DNA of 64,000 nt. Origin: Macrococcus epidermidis (GTDB lineage Bacteria > Bacillota > Bacilli > Staphylococcales > Staphylococcaceae). This document shows, piece after piece, positions 56,410 to 64,000 of the stretch. The DNA is taken from NCBI RefSeq assembly GCF_003259695.1, contig NZ_PZJH01000001.1, positions 310,001 through 374,000 of the forward strand. The letters run 5' to 3'. Made by a program: the position numbers and the translations under genes. Position 1 is the first letter of the stretch. Each line of letters begins with the position of its first letter. Below the pieces are notes generated by a model, which did no database searches, was not told the origin of the DNA, and was given only the letters and a program-made list of their open reading frames with translations.

Positions 56410-57312
56410 ATGTTTATTAAAGTACATCATCTAGACCAATATATTCAATATTTACTTGCAGTAGAAGATAGAATTACATTACAAGAAAATGATCGCATCA
56501 ATCTTTTCAGATATAAAAGTGGATTATCTGGAGAAAGAATGTTTTATAACCTTCTAAAAAATATACTTGAAGGTATAAAAATTTGGGACATTACTTTGGA
56601 TAATAATGGTTCATCACAATATGACTTTCTAATAGTGGTTGATAAAGTGATCTATCATTTTGACGTTAAGAACTATAGTGGTGTATATACATACAAAAAT
56701 GATAATTTCATTAGTGAAAATGGACGAAACTATAAAAATATTATGGTACAGCTCGATGCAGCACATGACAGACTCATTAGAATTGTGGAGTTAAACAATT
56801 GGGGATATAAAGTGGAAAGTAAAATTATATTTATTAATAAACAATTCTCTATTCGAAATTATGATGGTAATCCATTGATACTCTTTCATAATCAAATCGA
56901 TAGTTTTATTCAGTATTTATTAAAAAGAAAAACATATAAAAAAGATCTTTACGTAGCAGAAAAACTTGTTGAATTAAATAATCCGAAAGTATTTGAAAGG
57001 ATTTATTATTATCCATTCGAAAAGATGAAATCAGGTCCACGTTGTCCAAAATGTCTACAACTTAATAAGGTAGAAGCATTGAACAAATTTAAAACTGTAT
57101 CATGTGCATGTGGACATACATATGAGAAATCAGAGATGCTACACAACATAATTGATGATCTCTTTCATATTAATCAAGGTATTATTAAGACAAAAGACGT
57201 GGTTTATTGGAGCGGCGTACCAGAGAGAAGTGTGCGAAGATTTTTAAAACAGAATTATCATTCTCAAGGGAGCAATAAAAACAGAAGTTATGTAAAGAAT
57301 AATGGCCGATAA
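56410..57312 (+). CDS. NERD-domain protein with C-terminal zinc-ribbon
   Basis: 300 residues. The N-terminal half is a nuclease-related (NERD) domain: SGLSGERMFYNLL, then QYDFLIVVDKVIYHFDVKNYSG with the D...D-x-K catalytic pattern of the restriction-endonuclease-like fold (the usual Glu is Asp here), then a glutamine in MVQLDAAHDR. After residue 210 comes a zinc ribbon (CPKC and CACG, about 216-240) and a final basic helix-turn region with a WSGVPERSVRRFLKQ segment that looks like a small DNA-binding helix. Such proteins may process nucleic acids, but no substrate is known. It stands alone between fabF and the DUF3899 gene. Confidence 0.75.
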   Translation: MFIKVHHLDQYIQYLLAVEDRITLQENDRINLFRYKSGLSGERMFYNLLKNILEGIKIWDITLDNNGSSQYDFLIVVDKVIYHFDVKNYSGVYTYKNDNFISENGRNYKNIMVQLDAAHDRLIRIVELNNWGYKVESKIIFINKQFSIRNYDGNPLILFHNQIDSFIQYLLKRKTYKKDLYVAEKLVELNNPKVFERIYYYPFEKMKSGPRCPKCLQLNKVEALNKFKTVSCACGHTYEKSEMLHNIIDDLFHINQGIIKTKDVVYWSGVPERSVRRFLKQNYHSQGSNKNRSYVKNNGR

Positions 57313-57330
57313 ATTAAAAATATCGGCCAT
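57302..57330. terminator. possible shared hairpin at the end of the NERD gene
   Basis: ATGGCCGATA / TATCGGCCAT, a ten-base perfect stem with a nine-base loop covering the NERD stop codon. No clear T-run on either strand, so its terminator role is uncertain. Confidence 0.45.
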
Positions 57331-57349
57331 CATCATTATCATCAATATG

Positions 57350-57712
57350 CTACACACTGCAATACATAGCAATTAAACTTATAATCACTAATCCAAGCGA
57401 TACAAATAAAATCGGATTAGTCCATAAATACTTTTCCTGTCTGATGCGCAATTCTTTATTGAAGTCTGGATCTTCATCCATCGTTTCCTTAATTCGTTTC
57501 GGTGCCATCATGTAATTAAACTTTCTAAAGGAATGTCCCATAATACTATATGCCCCATCACTATACATCATCATAAATAATCCGATACACAAACCGATCA
57601 TTGAAACAGTAAAGATACCGTTTAAAAAATTTAATAATTTTAGACCACTAAACAATGCGTATATAACAGCTAAACCTGTTTCTATCGCAAAAATAATCAT
57701 GTAATTTTTCAC
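57350..57712 (-). CDS. DUF3899-like membrane protein
   Basis: 120-residue protein with three membrane helices (about 2-20, 27-48 and 98-118) and an amphipathic cytoplasmic loop with KFNYMMAPKRIKETM. It fits the DUF3899 family found beside the opp operon in staphylococci. The start is GTG at 57712, with AGGAGGA about seven bases before it; longer in-frame starts upstream have no ribosome site. Function unknown. Confidence 0.65.
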   Translation of the reverse strand: MKNYMIIFAIETGLAVIYALFSGLKLLNFLNGIFTVSMIGLCIGLFMMMYSDGAYSIMGHSFRKFNYMMAPKRIKETMDEDPDFNKELRIRQEKYLWTNPILFVSLGLVIISLIAMYCSV

Positions 57713-57947
57713 ATATATTCCTCCTGTATTAACTTTATTTATTATATCTTTTATTTCTTTAAATGCATATAAAATGTTATAAAAATGAATAATCATTTTA
57801 AAATATATTACAATTATTGATAACAACAACATTAATGAAATTTTTATATACACAATAAAGTATAAATATACATATAATTCAACGCTTTAGTGCACTATAC
57901 ATGTATAAAAAGTATTAAAAATATTAAGAAAAATGTATAAAAAGTTA

Positions 57948-57977
57948 TTGCTATTTATTTACTATAACATTTATAAT
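57948..57977 (+). promoter_or_regulatory. oppA promoter
   Basis: TTGCTA (57948-57953), 18-base spacer, TATAAT (57972-57977), with a CodY box starting six bases downstream. Confidence 0.5.
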
Positions 57978-57983
57978 AAAGTT

Positions 57984-57998
57984 AATCTTCTGAAAATT
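57984..57998 (+). promoter_or_regulatory. CodY box of the opp operon
   Basis: AATCTTCTGAAAATT, 14 of 15 matches to AATTTTCWGAAAATT. It lies at the predicted transcription start, where CodY with branched-chain amino acids and GTP would repress. Confidence 0.75.
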
Positions 57999-58030
57999 AA
58001 CAGAGGCATTTTTAGAAATGGGGGAAAGAA

Positions 58031-59668
58031 ATGAAAAGACAGGTAAAATCTTTATTAGTTTTATTTCTAGCAATTACTATGGTACTTGCTGCATGTTCAG
58101 GTAAAAAAGGTGGTTCTGGTGATACTGCTGGTGGCGACGATAAAACATTACGTTTAGTTGCTTCAAGTGATATCCCAACAATGGACTCATCTTTAGCAAC
58201 TGATGCCGTATCATTCAATGTATATAACCAAACGATTGAAGGTCTATATACATTAGATAAAGATGACAAAGCGGTTCCTGCAATTGCTAAAGGTGAACCA
58301 AAAATTTCAGCTGACGGTAAAAAATGGACAGTAGAATTACGCGATGATGCAAAATGGACAAATGGTGATCCTGTTACAGCTAAAGACTTCGTATTTGCTT
58401 GGCAACGTGCATTAGATCCAAAAACAGCTGCAGAATATGCTTACATCATGTACGACTTAAAAAATGCAGAAGCTGTTAATACAGGTAAAATGAAACCTTC
58501 TGAATTAGGTGTTAAAGCAGTTAATGATACAACTTTAGAATTTGAATTAGAAAAATCTAAGCCTTATTTCAAAGAATTATTAGCATTCGGTACTTTCTTA
58601 CCTCAAAACGAAAAATTCGTTAAAGAAAAAGGCGAAAAATACGGTACAACAGAAAAAGATACATTATATAATGGTCCTTTCGTATTAAGCGAATGGAAAA
58701 CTGAAGACAAATTTACTTTAACGAAAAATGATAAATACTATGATAAAGATAAAGTAAAATTAGATAAAATTACTTACAAAGTTTTAAAAGATGCTAACTC
58801 AGGTGTTAACTTATTTACAACAGGTAAAATTGATCGTGTCGGTTTACCTGCAGAATTTATCGATAAATACAAAAATGATAAAAACTATTCTACAGAATTA
58901 GATGCTTCAACATTCTTCATTAGAATGAACCAAACAAAAAATAAAGATTTACAAAACAAAGATTTACGTATAGCTTTAGCGAAATCTATCGATAAAGAAA
59001 AATACGTTAAAAACAACTTAAATAATGGTTCTGTAGCAATTGACACATTAATGCCAAAAGACTTTGTTAAAGACAAAGCAGGTAAAGACTATGTTGATGG
59101 TGTTAAATCTCCATTAAACTACGATGCAAAAGCAGCAAAAGCTTCTTATGAAAAAGCGAAAAAAGCTTTAGGTAAAGATAAGTTCACTTTTGAATTCTTA
59201 ACATTCGACCAAGAGTCTTCTAAGAAAGATGCTGAATACTTTAAAGAACAAATTGAATCAACTTTACCAGGTGTAACATTAAAAATTAAACAACAGCCAT
59301 TCAAACAAAAATTAGATTTAGAATCTAAAGGTAACTATGAATTATCATTAGGTGGTTGGGGTCCTGACTATCCAGATCCAATGACTTTCTTAGATATGTT
59401 TGTAACTGACGGTCCACATAACCAAACTGGCTGGTCTTCAAAAACGTATGACAAAGCAATTGAAGAAGCGAATGGTCCATTATTAACAGATGTTGAAAAA
59501 CGTTGGACAACATTACAAAATGCTGAAACTGAATTCTTAAATGATGCAGTAATTATTCCAATCTATCAACGTGGTGGCGCATTCTTAACGCAACCATACG
59601 TGAAAAACATTGTTTCTCATAAATTTGCTGGAGATTATTCATTCAAAGAAACTGAAATTAAGAAATAG
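58031..59668 (+). CDS. oppA: oligopeptide ABC transporter substrate-binding lipoprotein
   Basis: 545-residue extracellular lipoprotein. Signal peptide with lipobox LAAC and lipid-bearing Cys22, followed by a short Gly/Ser/Lys linker. The body is an SBP family 5 peptide-binding fold, with IEGLYTLDK, GKKWTVELRDDAKWTNGDPVTAKDFVFAWQ split over the first lobe and GGWGPDYPDPMTFLDMF near the end. It captures peptides for OppBCDF. GGGGGAAAG precedes the ATG. CodY control is predicted. A hairpin follows, so oppA can be made in excess over the membrane subunits. Confidence 0.95.
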   Translation: MKRQVKSLLVLFLAITMVLAACSGKKGGSGDTAGGDDKTLRLVASSDIPTMDSSLATDAVSFNVYNQTIEGLYTLDKDDKAVPAIAKGEPKISADGKKWTVELRDDAKWTNGDPVTAKDFVFAWQRALDPKTAAEYAYIMYDLKNAEAVNTGKMKPSELGVKAVNDTTLEFELEKSKPYFKELLAFGTFLPQNEKFVKEKGEKYGTTEKDTLYNGPFVLSEWKTEDKFTLTKNDKYYDKDKVKLDKITYKVLKDANSGVNLFTTGKIDRVGLPAEFIDKYKNDKNYSTELDASTFFIRMNQTKNKDLQNKDLRIALAKSIDKEKYVKNNLNNGSVAIDTLMPKDFVKDKAGKDYVDGVKSPLNYDAKAAKASYEKAKKALGKDKFTFEFLTFDQESSKKDAEYFKEQIESTLPGVTLKIKQQPFKQKLDLESKGNYELSLGGWGPDYPDPMTFLDMFVTDGPHNQTGWSSKTYDKAIEEANGPLLTDVEKRWTTLQNAETEFLNDAVIIPIYQRGGAFLTQPYVKNIVSHKFAGDYSFKETEIKK

Positions 59669-59690
59669 TATCTTGAAACCAATTTAGAAG

Positions 59691-59720
59691 GAAGGATATG
59701 CAACTTATATCCTTCTTTTT
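59691..59720 (+). terminator. hairpin between oppA and oppB (partial terminator)
   Basis: GAAGGATAT / ATATCCTTC, seven-base loop, then TTTTT. It probably lowers transcription of oppBCDF relative to oppA. Confidence 0.85.
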
Positions 59721-59743
59721 AAATAAATAAAAAAAGTTGTATG

Positions 59744-59758
59744 AATTATGAGAAAATT
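59744..59758 (+). promoter_or_regulatory. CodY-like box before oppB
   Basis: AATTATGAGAAAATT, 13 of 15 matches to the CodY consensus. A second site after the intercistronic hairpin could control a secondary oppB promoter. Confidence 0.4.
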
Positions 59759-59823
59759 TAGTTATTATAGTATTAGAGCAAAAAATGATTTTGCGCTATA
59801 TGATTATAAGGAGGAAGAAGTGC

Positions 59824-60750
59824 ATGTTAAAATATACGATTAAACGAATTTCTTATATGCTTTTAACATTGTTCATTGTTACAACGGCTACGTTCTTCTT
59901 AATGAAATTAATGCCTGGTTCACCGTTTAACGATGAAAAGTTATCAGCTGAACAGAAAGCAATCGTGAATGAAAAATATGGATTAAACGATCCATTAGGA
60001 GTGCAATATCTTAATTATTTAAAGAAAGCAGCAACAGGTGATTTCGGAGTATCATTCCAATATGATAATAAAGACGTATTAGGATTAATTATTCCTCGTC
60101 TTGGACCATCTGCTGAAATTGGTCTTTACGCAATGATCATCGGTGTAACGCTTGGGATTATATTAGGCGTTATTGCTGCAGTGAAACAAAATACATGGGT
60201 GGATTACTTAGCAACTGTATTCTCTGTACTTGCTATCTCAGTACCATCATTCGTTTTAGCCGTTTTATTACAATATTTCTTAGCAGTTAAAGTACAATGG
60301 TTCCCGGTTGCAGGTTGGGAAGGATTTGATTATGCAGTATTACCAGCCATTGCACTATCAGCGGGTGTTATTGCAACTATCGCAAGGTATATCCGTTCAG
60401 AAATGATTGAGGTTTTAAGTTCAGACTATATTACTTTAGCACGTGCTAAAGGTAATTCAACTTCTAAAGTATTATTTGGACATGCATTACGTAATGCATT
60501 AATTCCTATCATTACATTAATTGGTCCAATGACAGTTGGTATCTTAACAGGAGCACTTACGATCGAAACGATCTTCGGTATTCCTGGTCTTGGAGATCAA
60601 TTCGTGCGTTCTATTCAAATGAATGACTATCCAGTTATTATGGCACTTACAGTATTTATCTGTGCATTATTCGTAGCAGTATTATTTATCGTTGATATTT
60701 TATACGGCATCATTGACCCACGTATCCGTGTACAAGGAGGTAAAGATTAA
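59824..60750 (+). CDS. oppB: oligopeptide ABC transporter permease OppB
   Basis: 308-residue permease with six membrane helices and the EAA motif (ARAKGNSTSKVLFGHALRNAL) that contacts the ATPases. The first helix and large outer loop are typical of OppB/DppB. I chose the ATG at 59824, nine bases after AAGGAGG; a longer in-frame ATG 39 bases upstream lies before that site. The stop shares a base with the oppC start (TAATG). Confidence 0.95.
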   Translation: MLKYTIKRISYMLLTLFIVTTATFFLMKLMPGSPFNDEKLSAEQKAIVNEKYGLNDPLGVQYLNYLKKAATGDFGVSFQYDNKDVLGLIIPRLGPSAEIGLYAMIIGVTLGIILGVIAAVKQNTWVDYLATVFSVLAISVPSFVLAVLLQYFLAVKVQWFPVAGWEGFDYAVLPAIALSAGVIATIARYIRSEMIEVLSSDYITLARAKGNSTSKVLFGHALRNALIPIITLIGPMTVGILTGALTIETIFGIPGLGDQFVRSIQMNDYPVIMALTVFICALFVAVLFIVDILYGIIDPRIRVQGGKD

Positions 60751-61808
60751 TGGCAAAATTTAATGAAGTAGAAGAAAATGTTAGTCATGCAAATTTAAAT
60801 CAAAATTTAGCGACACCTCCTGGTTCATTTGTATTAGCAAATCGTGACGAAATCAATGAAGAAAAAATTGAGCGTGAATCGAAAACATTCTGGCAGGATG
60901 CATGGTTACAATTAAAAGCTAACAAAGCAGCTATCCTTGGATTAATTGGTTTAATCTTATTGACGTTAATGGCATTTATCGGACCAATGATCAGTGGTCA
61001 TACGTATCGTGCACAAAACGTTGACCATTCAAACTTACCGCCAAAAATTATGGCACTTAAAGATGTAGGATTCTTACCTTTCGATGGTAAAGATAAAGAT
61101 GGTTTCGATGTTTATGAATCTAAGAATGTTAAAGAAGCTTATTGGTTTGGTACAGACTCGCTTGGACGTGACATCTTTACACGTACTTGGAAAGGTACAC
61201 AAGTTTCTATCTTTATTGGTATCGTAGCAGCATTCTTAGACGTTGTTATCGGGATTACTTATGGATCTATTTCAGGTTTCTTTGGTGGCTGGGTAGATAC
61301 ATTGATGCAGCGTATCATCGAGATTATTGCATCGATTCCTAACTTAATCATCATGATTTTATTCGTAATTCTCTTCGGTGGTAGTCTATGGACAATCATC
61401 TTAGCCATGTCACTAACGGGCTGGATTGGAATGAGCCGAATCGTGCGTGGACAATTCTTAAAATTAAAAGGGCAAGAATATATTTTAGCGTCAAGAACAT
61501 TAGGTGCTTCTAACGGAAGTCTAATTTTCAAACATATTTTACCGAACACATTAGGACCAATTATCGTAACGGCAATGTTCTCTATCCCTGGAGCGATTTT
61601 CTTCGAAGCATTCTTAAGCTTCATCGGTTTAGGTTTAGAGCCACCGATGACATCACTTGGGGCATTAGTAAACGATGGTCGTAAAATGTTATTGATTCAC
61701 CCATATCAAATGTTTGTTCCATCTGCAGTATTATCATTATTAATCTTATGTTTCTATTTATTTGGTGACGGTGTACGTGATGCATTCGATCCGAAAATGC
61801 GTAAATAA
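60750..61808 (+). CDS. oppC: oligopeptide ABC transporter permease OppC
   Basis: 352-residue permease with a cytoplasmic N terminus of about 60 residues, then six helices. FGTDSLGRDIFTRTWKG precedes the second helix and the EAA motif is ASRTLGASNGSLIFKHILPN. Pairs with OppB to form the peptide channel. Start codon shares a base with the oppB stop; a GGAGG lies 6 bases upstream of the start region inside oppB. Confidence 0.95.
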   Translation: MAKFNEVEENVSHANLNQNLATPPGSFVLANRDEINEEKIERESKTFWQDAWLQLKANKAAILGLIGLILLTLMAFIGPMISGHTYRAQNVDHSNLPPKIMALKDVGFLPFDGKDKDGFDVYESKNVKEAYWFGTDSLGRDIFTRTWKGTQVSIFIGIVAAFLDVVIGITYGSISGFFGGWVDTLMQRIIEIIASIPNLIIMILFVILFGGSLWTIILAMSLTGWIGMSRIVRGQFLKLKGQEYILASRTLGASNGSLIFKHILPNTLGPIIVTAMFSIPGAIFFEAFLSFIGLGLEPPMTSLGALVNDGRKMLLIHPYQMFVPSAVLSLLILCFYLFGDGVRDAFDPKMRK

Positions 61809-61822
61809 AGGAGGAAATTAGA

Positions 61823-62896
61823 ATGGCAGAAAGAATTTTAGAAGTTAAGAATTTAAAAGTTTCCTTCGATATTAACGCGGGGGAAGTTCAGGCAGTACGT
61901 GGAGTTGATTTCCACTTAGATAAAGCAGAAACATTAGCAATCGTTGGAGAGTCTGGTTCAGGTAAATCAGTAACGACGAAAGCGATTATGAGATTGTTAC
62001 CATCACCACCTTCACGTATTAAAGAAGGAGAAATCTTGTTTGATGGTAAAGATATTGCAAAGCTATCAGAAAAAGAAATGCAGCAAGTGCGTGGTAAAGA
62101 TATTTCGATGATCTTCCAGGATCCAATGACTTCATTAAATCCGACAATGAAAATTGGTAAGCAAGTTATGGAACCGCTGATTAAACATCAAAAGTTATCT
62201 AAAGCAGAAGCGAAAGAACGTGCATTAGATATTTTACGTTTAGTAGGACTTCCAAATCCAGAAGGTCGTTTCAATAACTATCCTCACCAATTCTCTGGTG
62301 GACAACGTCAACGTATCGTTATTGCAACGGCACTAGCATGTGACCCGAAAATTCTAATTGCTGATGAACCTACAACAGCACTTGACGTAACAATTCAGGC
62401 ACAAATTTTAGAATTGATGAAAGATTTACAGAAGAAAATTGATACTTCAATTATCTTCATTACACATGACTTAGGGGTAGTTGCAAACGTAGCAGATCGC
62501 GTTGCAGTAATGTATGGTGGACAAATTGTTGAAACAGGAACAGTAGATGAAATATTTTACAATCCTAAACATCCATACACTTGGGGATTATTATCATCTA
62601 TGCCAAGTTTAGATACTCATCAGGATACAGAATTAATTGCTATTCCTGGTACACCACCAGATTTAATTAAACCACCAGTCGGTGATGCCTTTGCACGACG
62701 TTCAGATTACGCATTACAAATTGACTTTGAACAGGAGCCACCTTGGTACCAGGTTTCAGATACACACTTTGTGAAATCTTGGTTGATGGATCCGCAAGCA
62801 CCTAAAGTTGAACCGCCAGAAATGGTTAAACAAAAGCTGCGCCCTATGCCTGGTGACTATGCAGAACCAAAACGTGTTGAGGGGGTTAGCTTCTAA
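61823..62896 (+). CDS. oppD: oligopeptide ABC transporter ATPase OppD
   Basis: 357-residue ABC ATPase. Walker A GESGSGKS (42-49), Q-loop MIFQDPMTSLNP, signature FSGGQRQR, Walker B ILIADEPTTALD and H-loop ITHDLG. The C-terminal oligopeptide-ABC extension is present, but the cysteines found there in many OppD/DppD proteins are absent (GDAFARRSDYA), as in the staphylococcal Opp3D I recall. AAAGGAGG precedes the ATG. The stop shares a base with the oppF start. Confidence 0.95.
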   Translation: MAERILEVKNLKVSFDINAGEVQAVRGVDFHLDKAETLAIVGESGSGKSVTTKAIMRLLPSPPSRIKEGEILFDGKDIAKLSEKEMQQVRGKDISMIFQDPMTSLNPTMKIGKQVMEPLIKHQKLSKAEAKERALDILRLVGLPNPEGRFNNYPHQFSGGQRQRIVIATALACDPKILIADEPTTALDVTIQAQILELMKDLQKKIDTSIIFITHDLGVVANVADRVAVMYGGQIVETGTVDEIFYNPKHPYTWGLLSSMPSLDTHQDTELIAIPGTPPDLIKPPVGDAFARRSDYALQIDFEQEPPWYQVSDTHFVKSWLMDPQAPKVEPPEMVKQKLRPMPGDYAEPKRVEGVSF

Positions 62897-64000
62897 TGAG
62901 AGACGATAGAGTTCATAACAATACAGAAGGTCGCGTTAAAGTAATTGACGATACAGGAAATACAACACAAGATGTTAAAGTTGAAAAAACTGTTACACAT
63001 ACGACAGAACCTGTAGTAGATCATACAGTAGAACATACAATTGAGGATGGTCCAATTCAGGTAAGTGAAGATGCAATTAAAGAAGATGCGTCACAATATA
63101 GTGCATCTGAATTGAATAAAACTAAACTTACTGAAGCAGAAAAAAAAGCAGCGAGGATTAAACCATATGCTGAAGGCAAAACAAAATTAATTGAAGTAAG
63201 AAATTTAAAGCAATATTTTAACGTTGGCAAGAAAAATGAAGTAAAAGCTATCGATGATATCACATTTGATATTTATCGCGGTGAAACTTTAGGTCTTGTA
63301 GGTGAGTCAGGTTGTGGTAAATCAACAACAGGACGTACACTGATTAAGTTATATGATGCAACAGGCGGAGAAGTTATCTTTGATGGGACTGATATTCAGT
63401 CGATTAAAAATAAGAAAGATTTATTGAAGTTTAATCGTCGTATGCAGATGATCTTCCAGGATCCATATGCATCACTTAACCCGAGACTTAAAGTTATGGA
63501 TATTATTGCTGAAGGTATTGATATTCATAAACTTGCAAAGAATAAACAAGATCGTGCAAATCGTGTTTACGAGTTACTTGAGACAGTAGGTTTATCAAAA
63601 GAACATGCTAACCGTTATCCACATGAATTCTCAGGAGGACAACGTCAGCGTATCGGTATCGCACGTGCATTAGCAGTAGAACCAGAGTTTATTATTGCCG
63701 ATGAGCCAATCTCAGCACTTGACGTATCTATTCAGGCGCAGGTTGTAAACTTAATGCAGAAATTACAGAATGAACGTGGCATTACATTCTTGTTTATCGC
63801 CCATGATTTATCAATGGTTAAATACATTTCAGACCGTATCGGTGTAATGTATTTCGGTAAATTAGTTGAAGTAGGACCAGCGGATGCGATCTATAACAAT
63901 CCACTTCATGAATATACGAAGTCATTATTATCTGCAATTCCATTACCAGATCCGGAATCAGAGCGTACGCGCGTACGTAAAACTTATAACCCGGATGTTC
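62896..64000 (+). CDS. oppF: oligopeptide ABC transporter ATPase OppF, 3'-truncated, with ~97-residue N-terminal extension
   Basis: The frame runs off the right edge after 368 codons. The ABC domain begins near residue 98 ([14 protein letters not shown]) with Walker A GESGCGKS (136-143), signature FSGGQRQR, Walker [13 protein letters not shown] and H-loop IAHDLS. The first 97 residues are an unusual hydrophilic stretch rich in Thr, Val, Glu and Asp with repeated HTxE-like units ([18 protein letters not shown]). Most OppF proteins begin at the ABC domain. Start chosen: ATG at 62896, sharing a base with the oppD stop, nine bases after GAGGGGGT; no other start would keep coupling. Confidence 0.92.
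   Translation, partial: MRDDRVHNNTEGRVKVIDDTGNTTQDVKVEKTVTHTTEPVVDHTVEHTIEDGPIQVSEDAIKEDASQYSASELNKTKLTEAEKKAARIKPYAEGKTKLIEVRNLKQYFNVGKKNEVKAIDDITFDIYRGETLGLVGESGCGKSTTGRTLIKLYDATGGEVIFDGTDIQSIKNKKDLLKFNRRMQMIFQDPYASLNPRLKVMDIIAEGIDIHKLAKNKQDRANRVYELLETVGLSKEHANRYPHEFSGGQRQRIGIARALAVEPEFIIADEPISALDVSIQAQVVNLMQKLQNERGITFLFIAHDLSMVKYISDRIGVMYFGKLVEVGPADAIYNNPLHEYTKSLLSAIPLPDPESERTRVRKTYNPDV

Larger units (their letters stand above)
57713..58030. other. AT-rich intergenic region between divergent DUF3899 gene and oppA
   Basis: 318 bases without a gene. The left part, about 57740-57940, is very AT-rich with no frame, repeat or RNA I can support. The right part holds the oppA promoter and a CodY box described separately. 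Confidence 0.7.

Noticed and set aside
57302-57330. Strong terminator for the NERD gene
   Set aside because: The stem is perfect but there is no T-run on either side, so I list it only as a possible hairpin with low confidence.
1-64000. tRNA, rRNA, T-box or metabolite riboswitch
   Set aside because: I looked at intergenic gaps for cloverleaf arms, T-box TGGNACCGCG motifs and known riboswitch cores and saw none that I could support.

Overview
The window is AT-rich chromosomal DNA of a Staphylococcaceae bacterium. Its gene order follows, almost gene for gene, the Staphylococcus aureus block from lipA through the mnh antiporter, argGH-pgi-spsAB, addAB, cdr, clpB and fabHF to opp. Several departures make Macrococcus (or a close relative) more likely than Staphylococcus itself. 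A lone bioB sits where dltABCD is expected. rocA is next to rocD-gudB. There is a Bacillus-type FNR regulator with a C-terminal cysteine cluster. The genus call is inference. I see no phage, transposon, CRISPR array, rRNA or tRNA; this is core chromosome with small insertions.

Layout. 1-6 kb: TauE/SafE-type permease (cut by the left edge), 5'-nucleotidase-family phosphatase, lipoyl synthase, YutD, DUF3055, a HEPN-type DUF86 protein, a HAD phosphatase and a 2-hydroxyacid dehydrogenase. 6-15 kb: bioB under a BirA-type operator, then an iron-sulfur and respiratory cluster (Nfu, YuzD, NDH-2-like YutJ, YuzB, IscA-type carrier, NDH-2), Nudix hydrolase, YuiB, a protein that looks like a leucyl aminopeptidase stripped of its active site, a YuiF antiporter and a thioesterase. 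15-21 kb: the seven-gene Mnh Na+/H+ antiporter operon on the minus strand, KapB and a cyclophilin. 22-30 kb: small proteins, an S1-domain protein, rocA-rocD-gudB (arginine/proline to 2-oxoglutarate), an iron-dependent alcohol dehydrogenase and secreted GlpQ. 30-36 kb: argGH, pgi, a TVP38-type membrane protein and two type I signal peptidases. 36-46 kb: AddAB, a polytopic membrane protein of unknown function, a fumarylacetoacetase-family enzyme, YisL and a membrane-anchored degenerate amylase-like protein. 46-64 kb: CoA-disulfide reductase, HAD phosphatase, SufT, FNR, ClpB, DUF2929, Med-like protein, FabH-FabF, NERD protein, DUF3899 and oppABCDF (oppF cut by the right edge).

Regulation can be read in many intergenic regions: BirA at bioB; TGTGA-N6-TCACA (Fnr/Rex type) at ndh; ARG boxes at rocA and argG; CcpA cre sites at gudB and between argG and pgi; CtsR at clpB; FapR at fabH; CodY at oppA. 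Most transcription units end in clear hairpin-plus-T terminators.

I did not find a convincing undescribed multi-gene system. The best leads are two proteins that keep a catalytic fold but lack the catalytic motifs (12086-13141 and 45281-46693), a SpsA signal peptidase that keeps the Ser/Lys dyad, the unknown membrane protein coupled to addA, a long charged N-terminal extension on OppF, and two intergenic repeat arrays.
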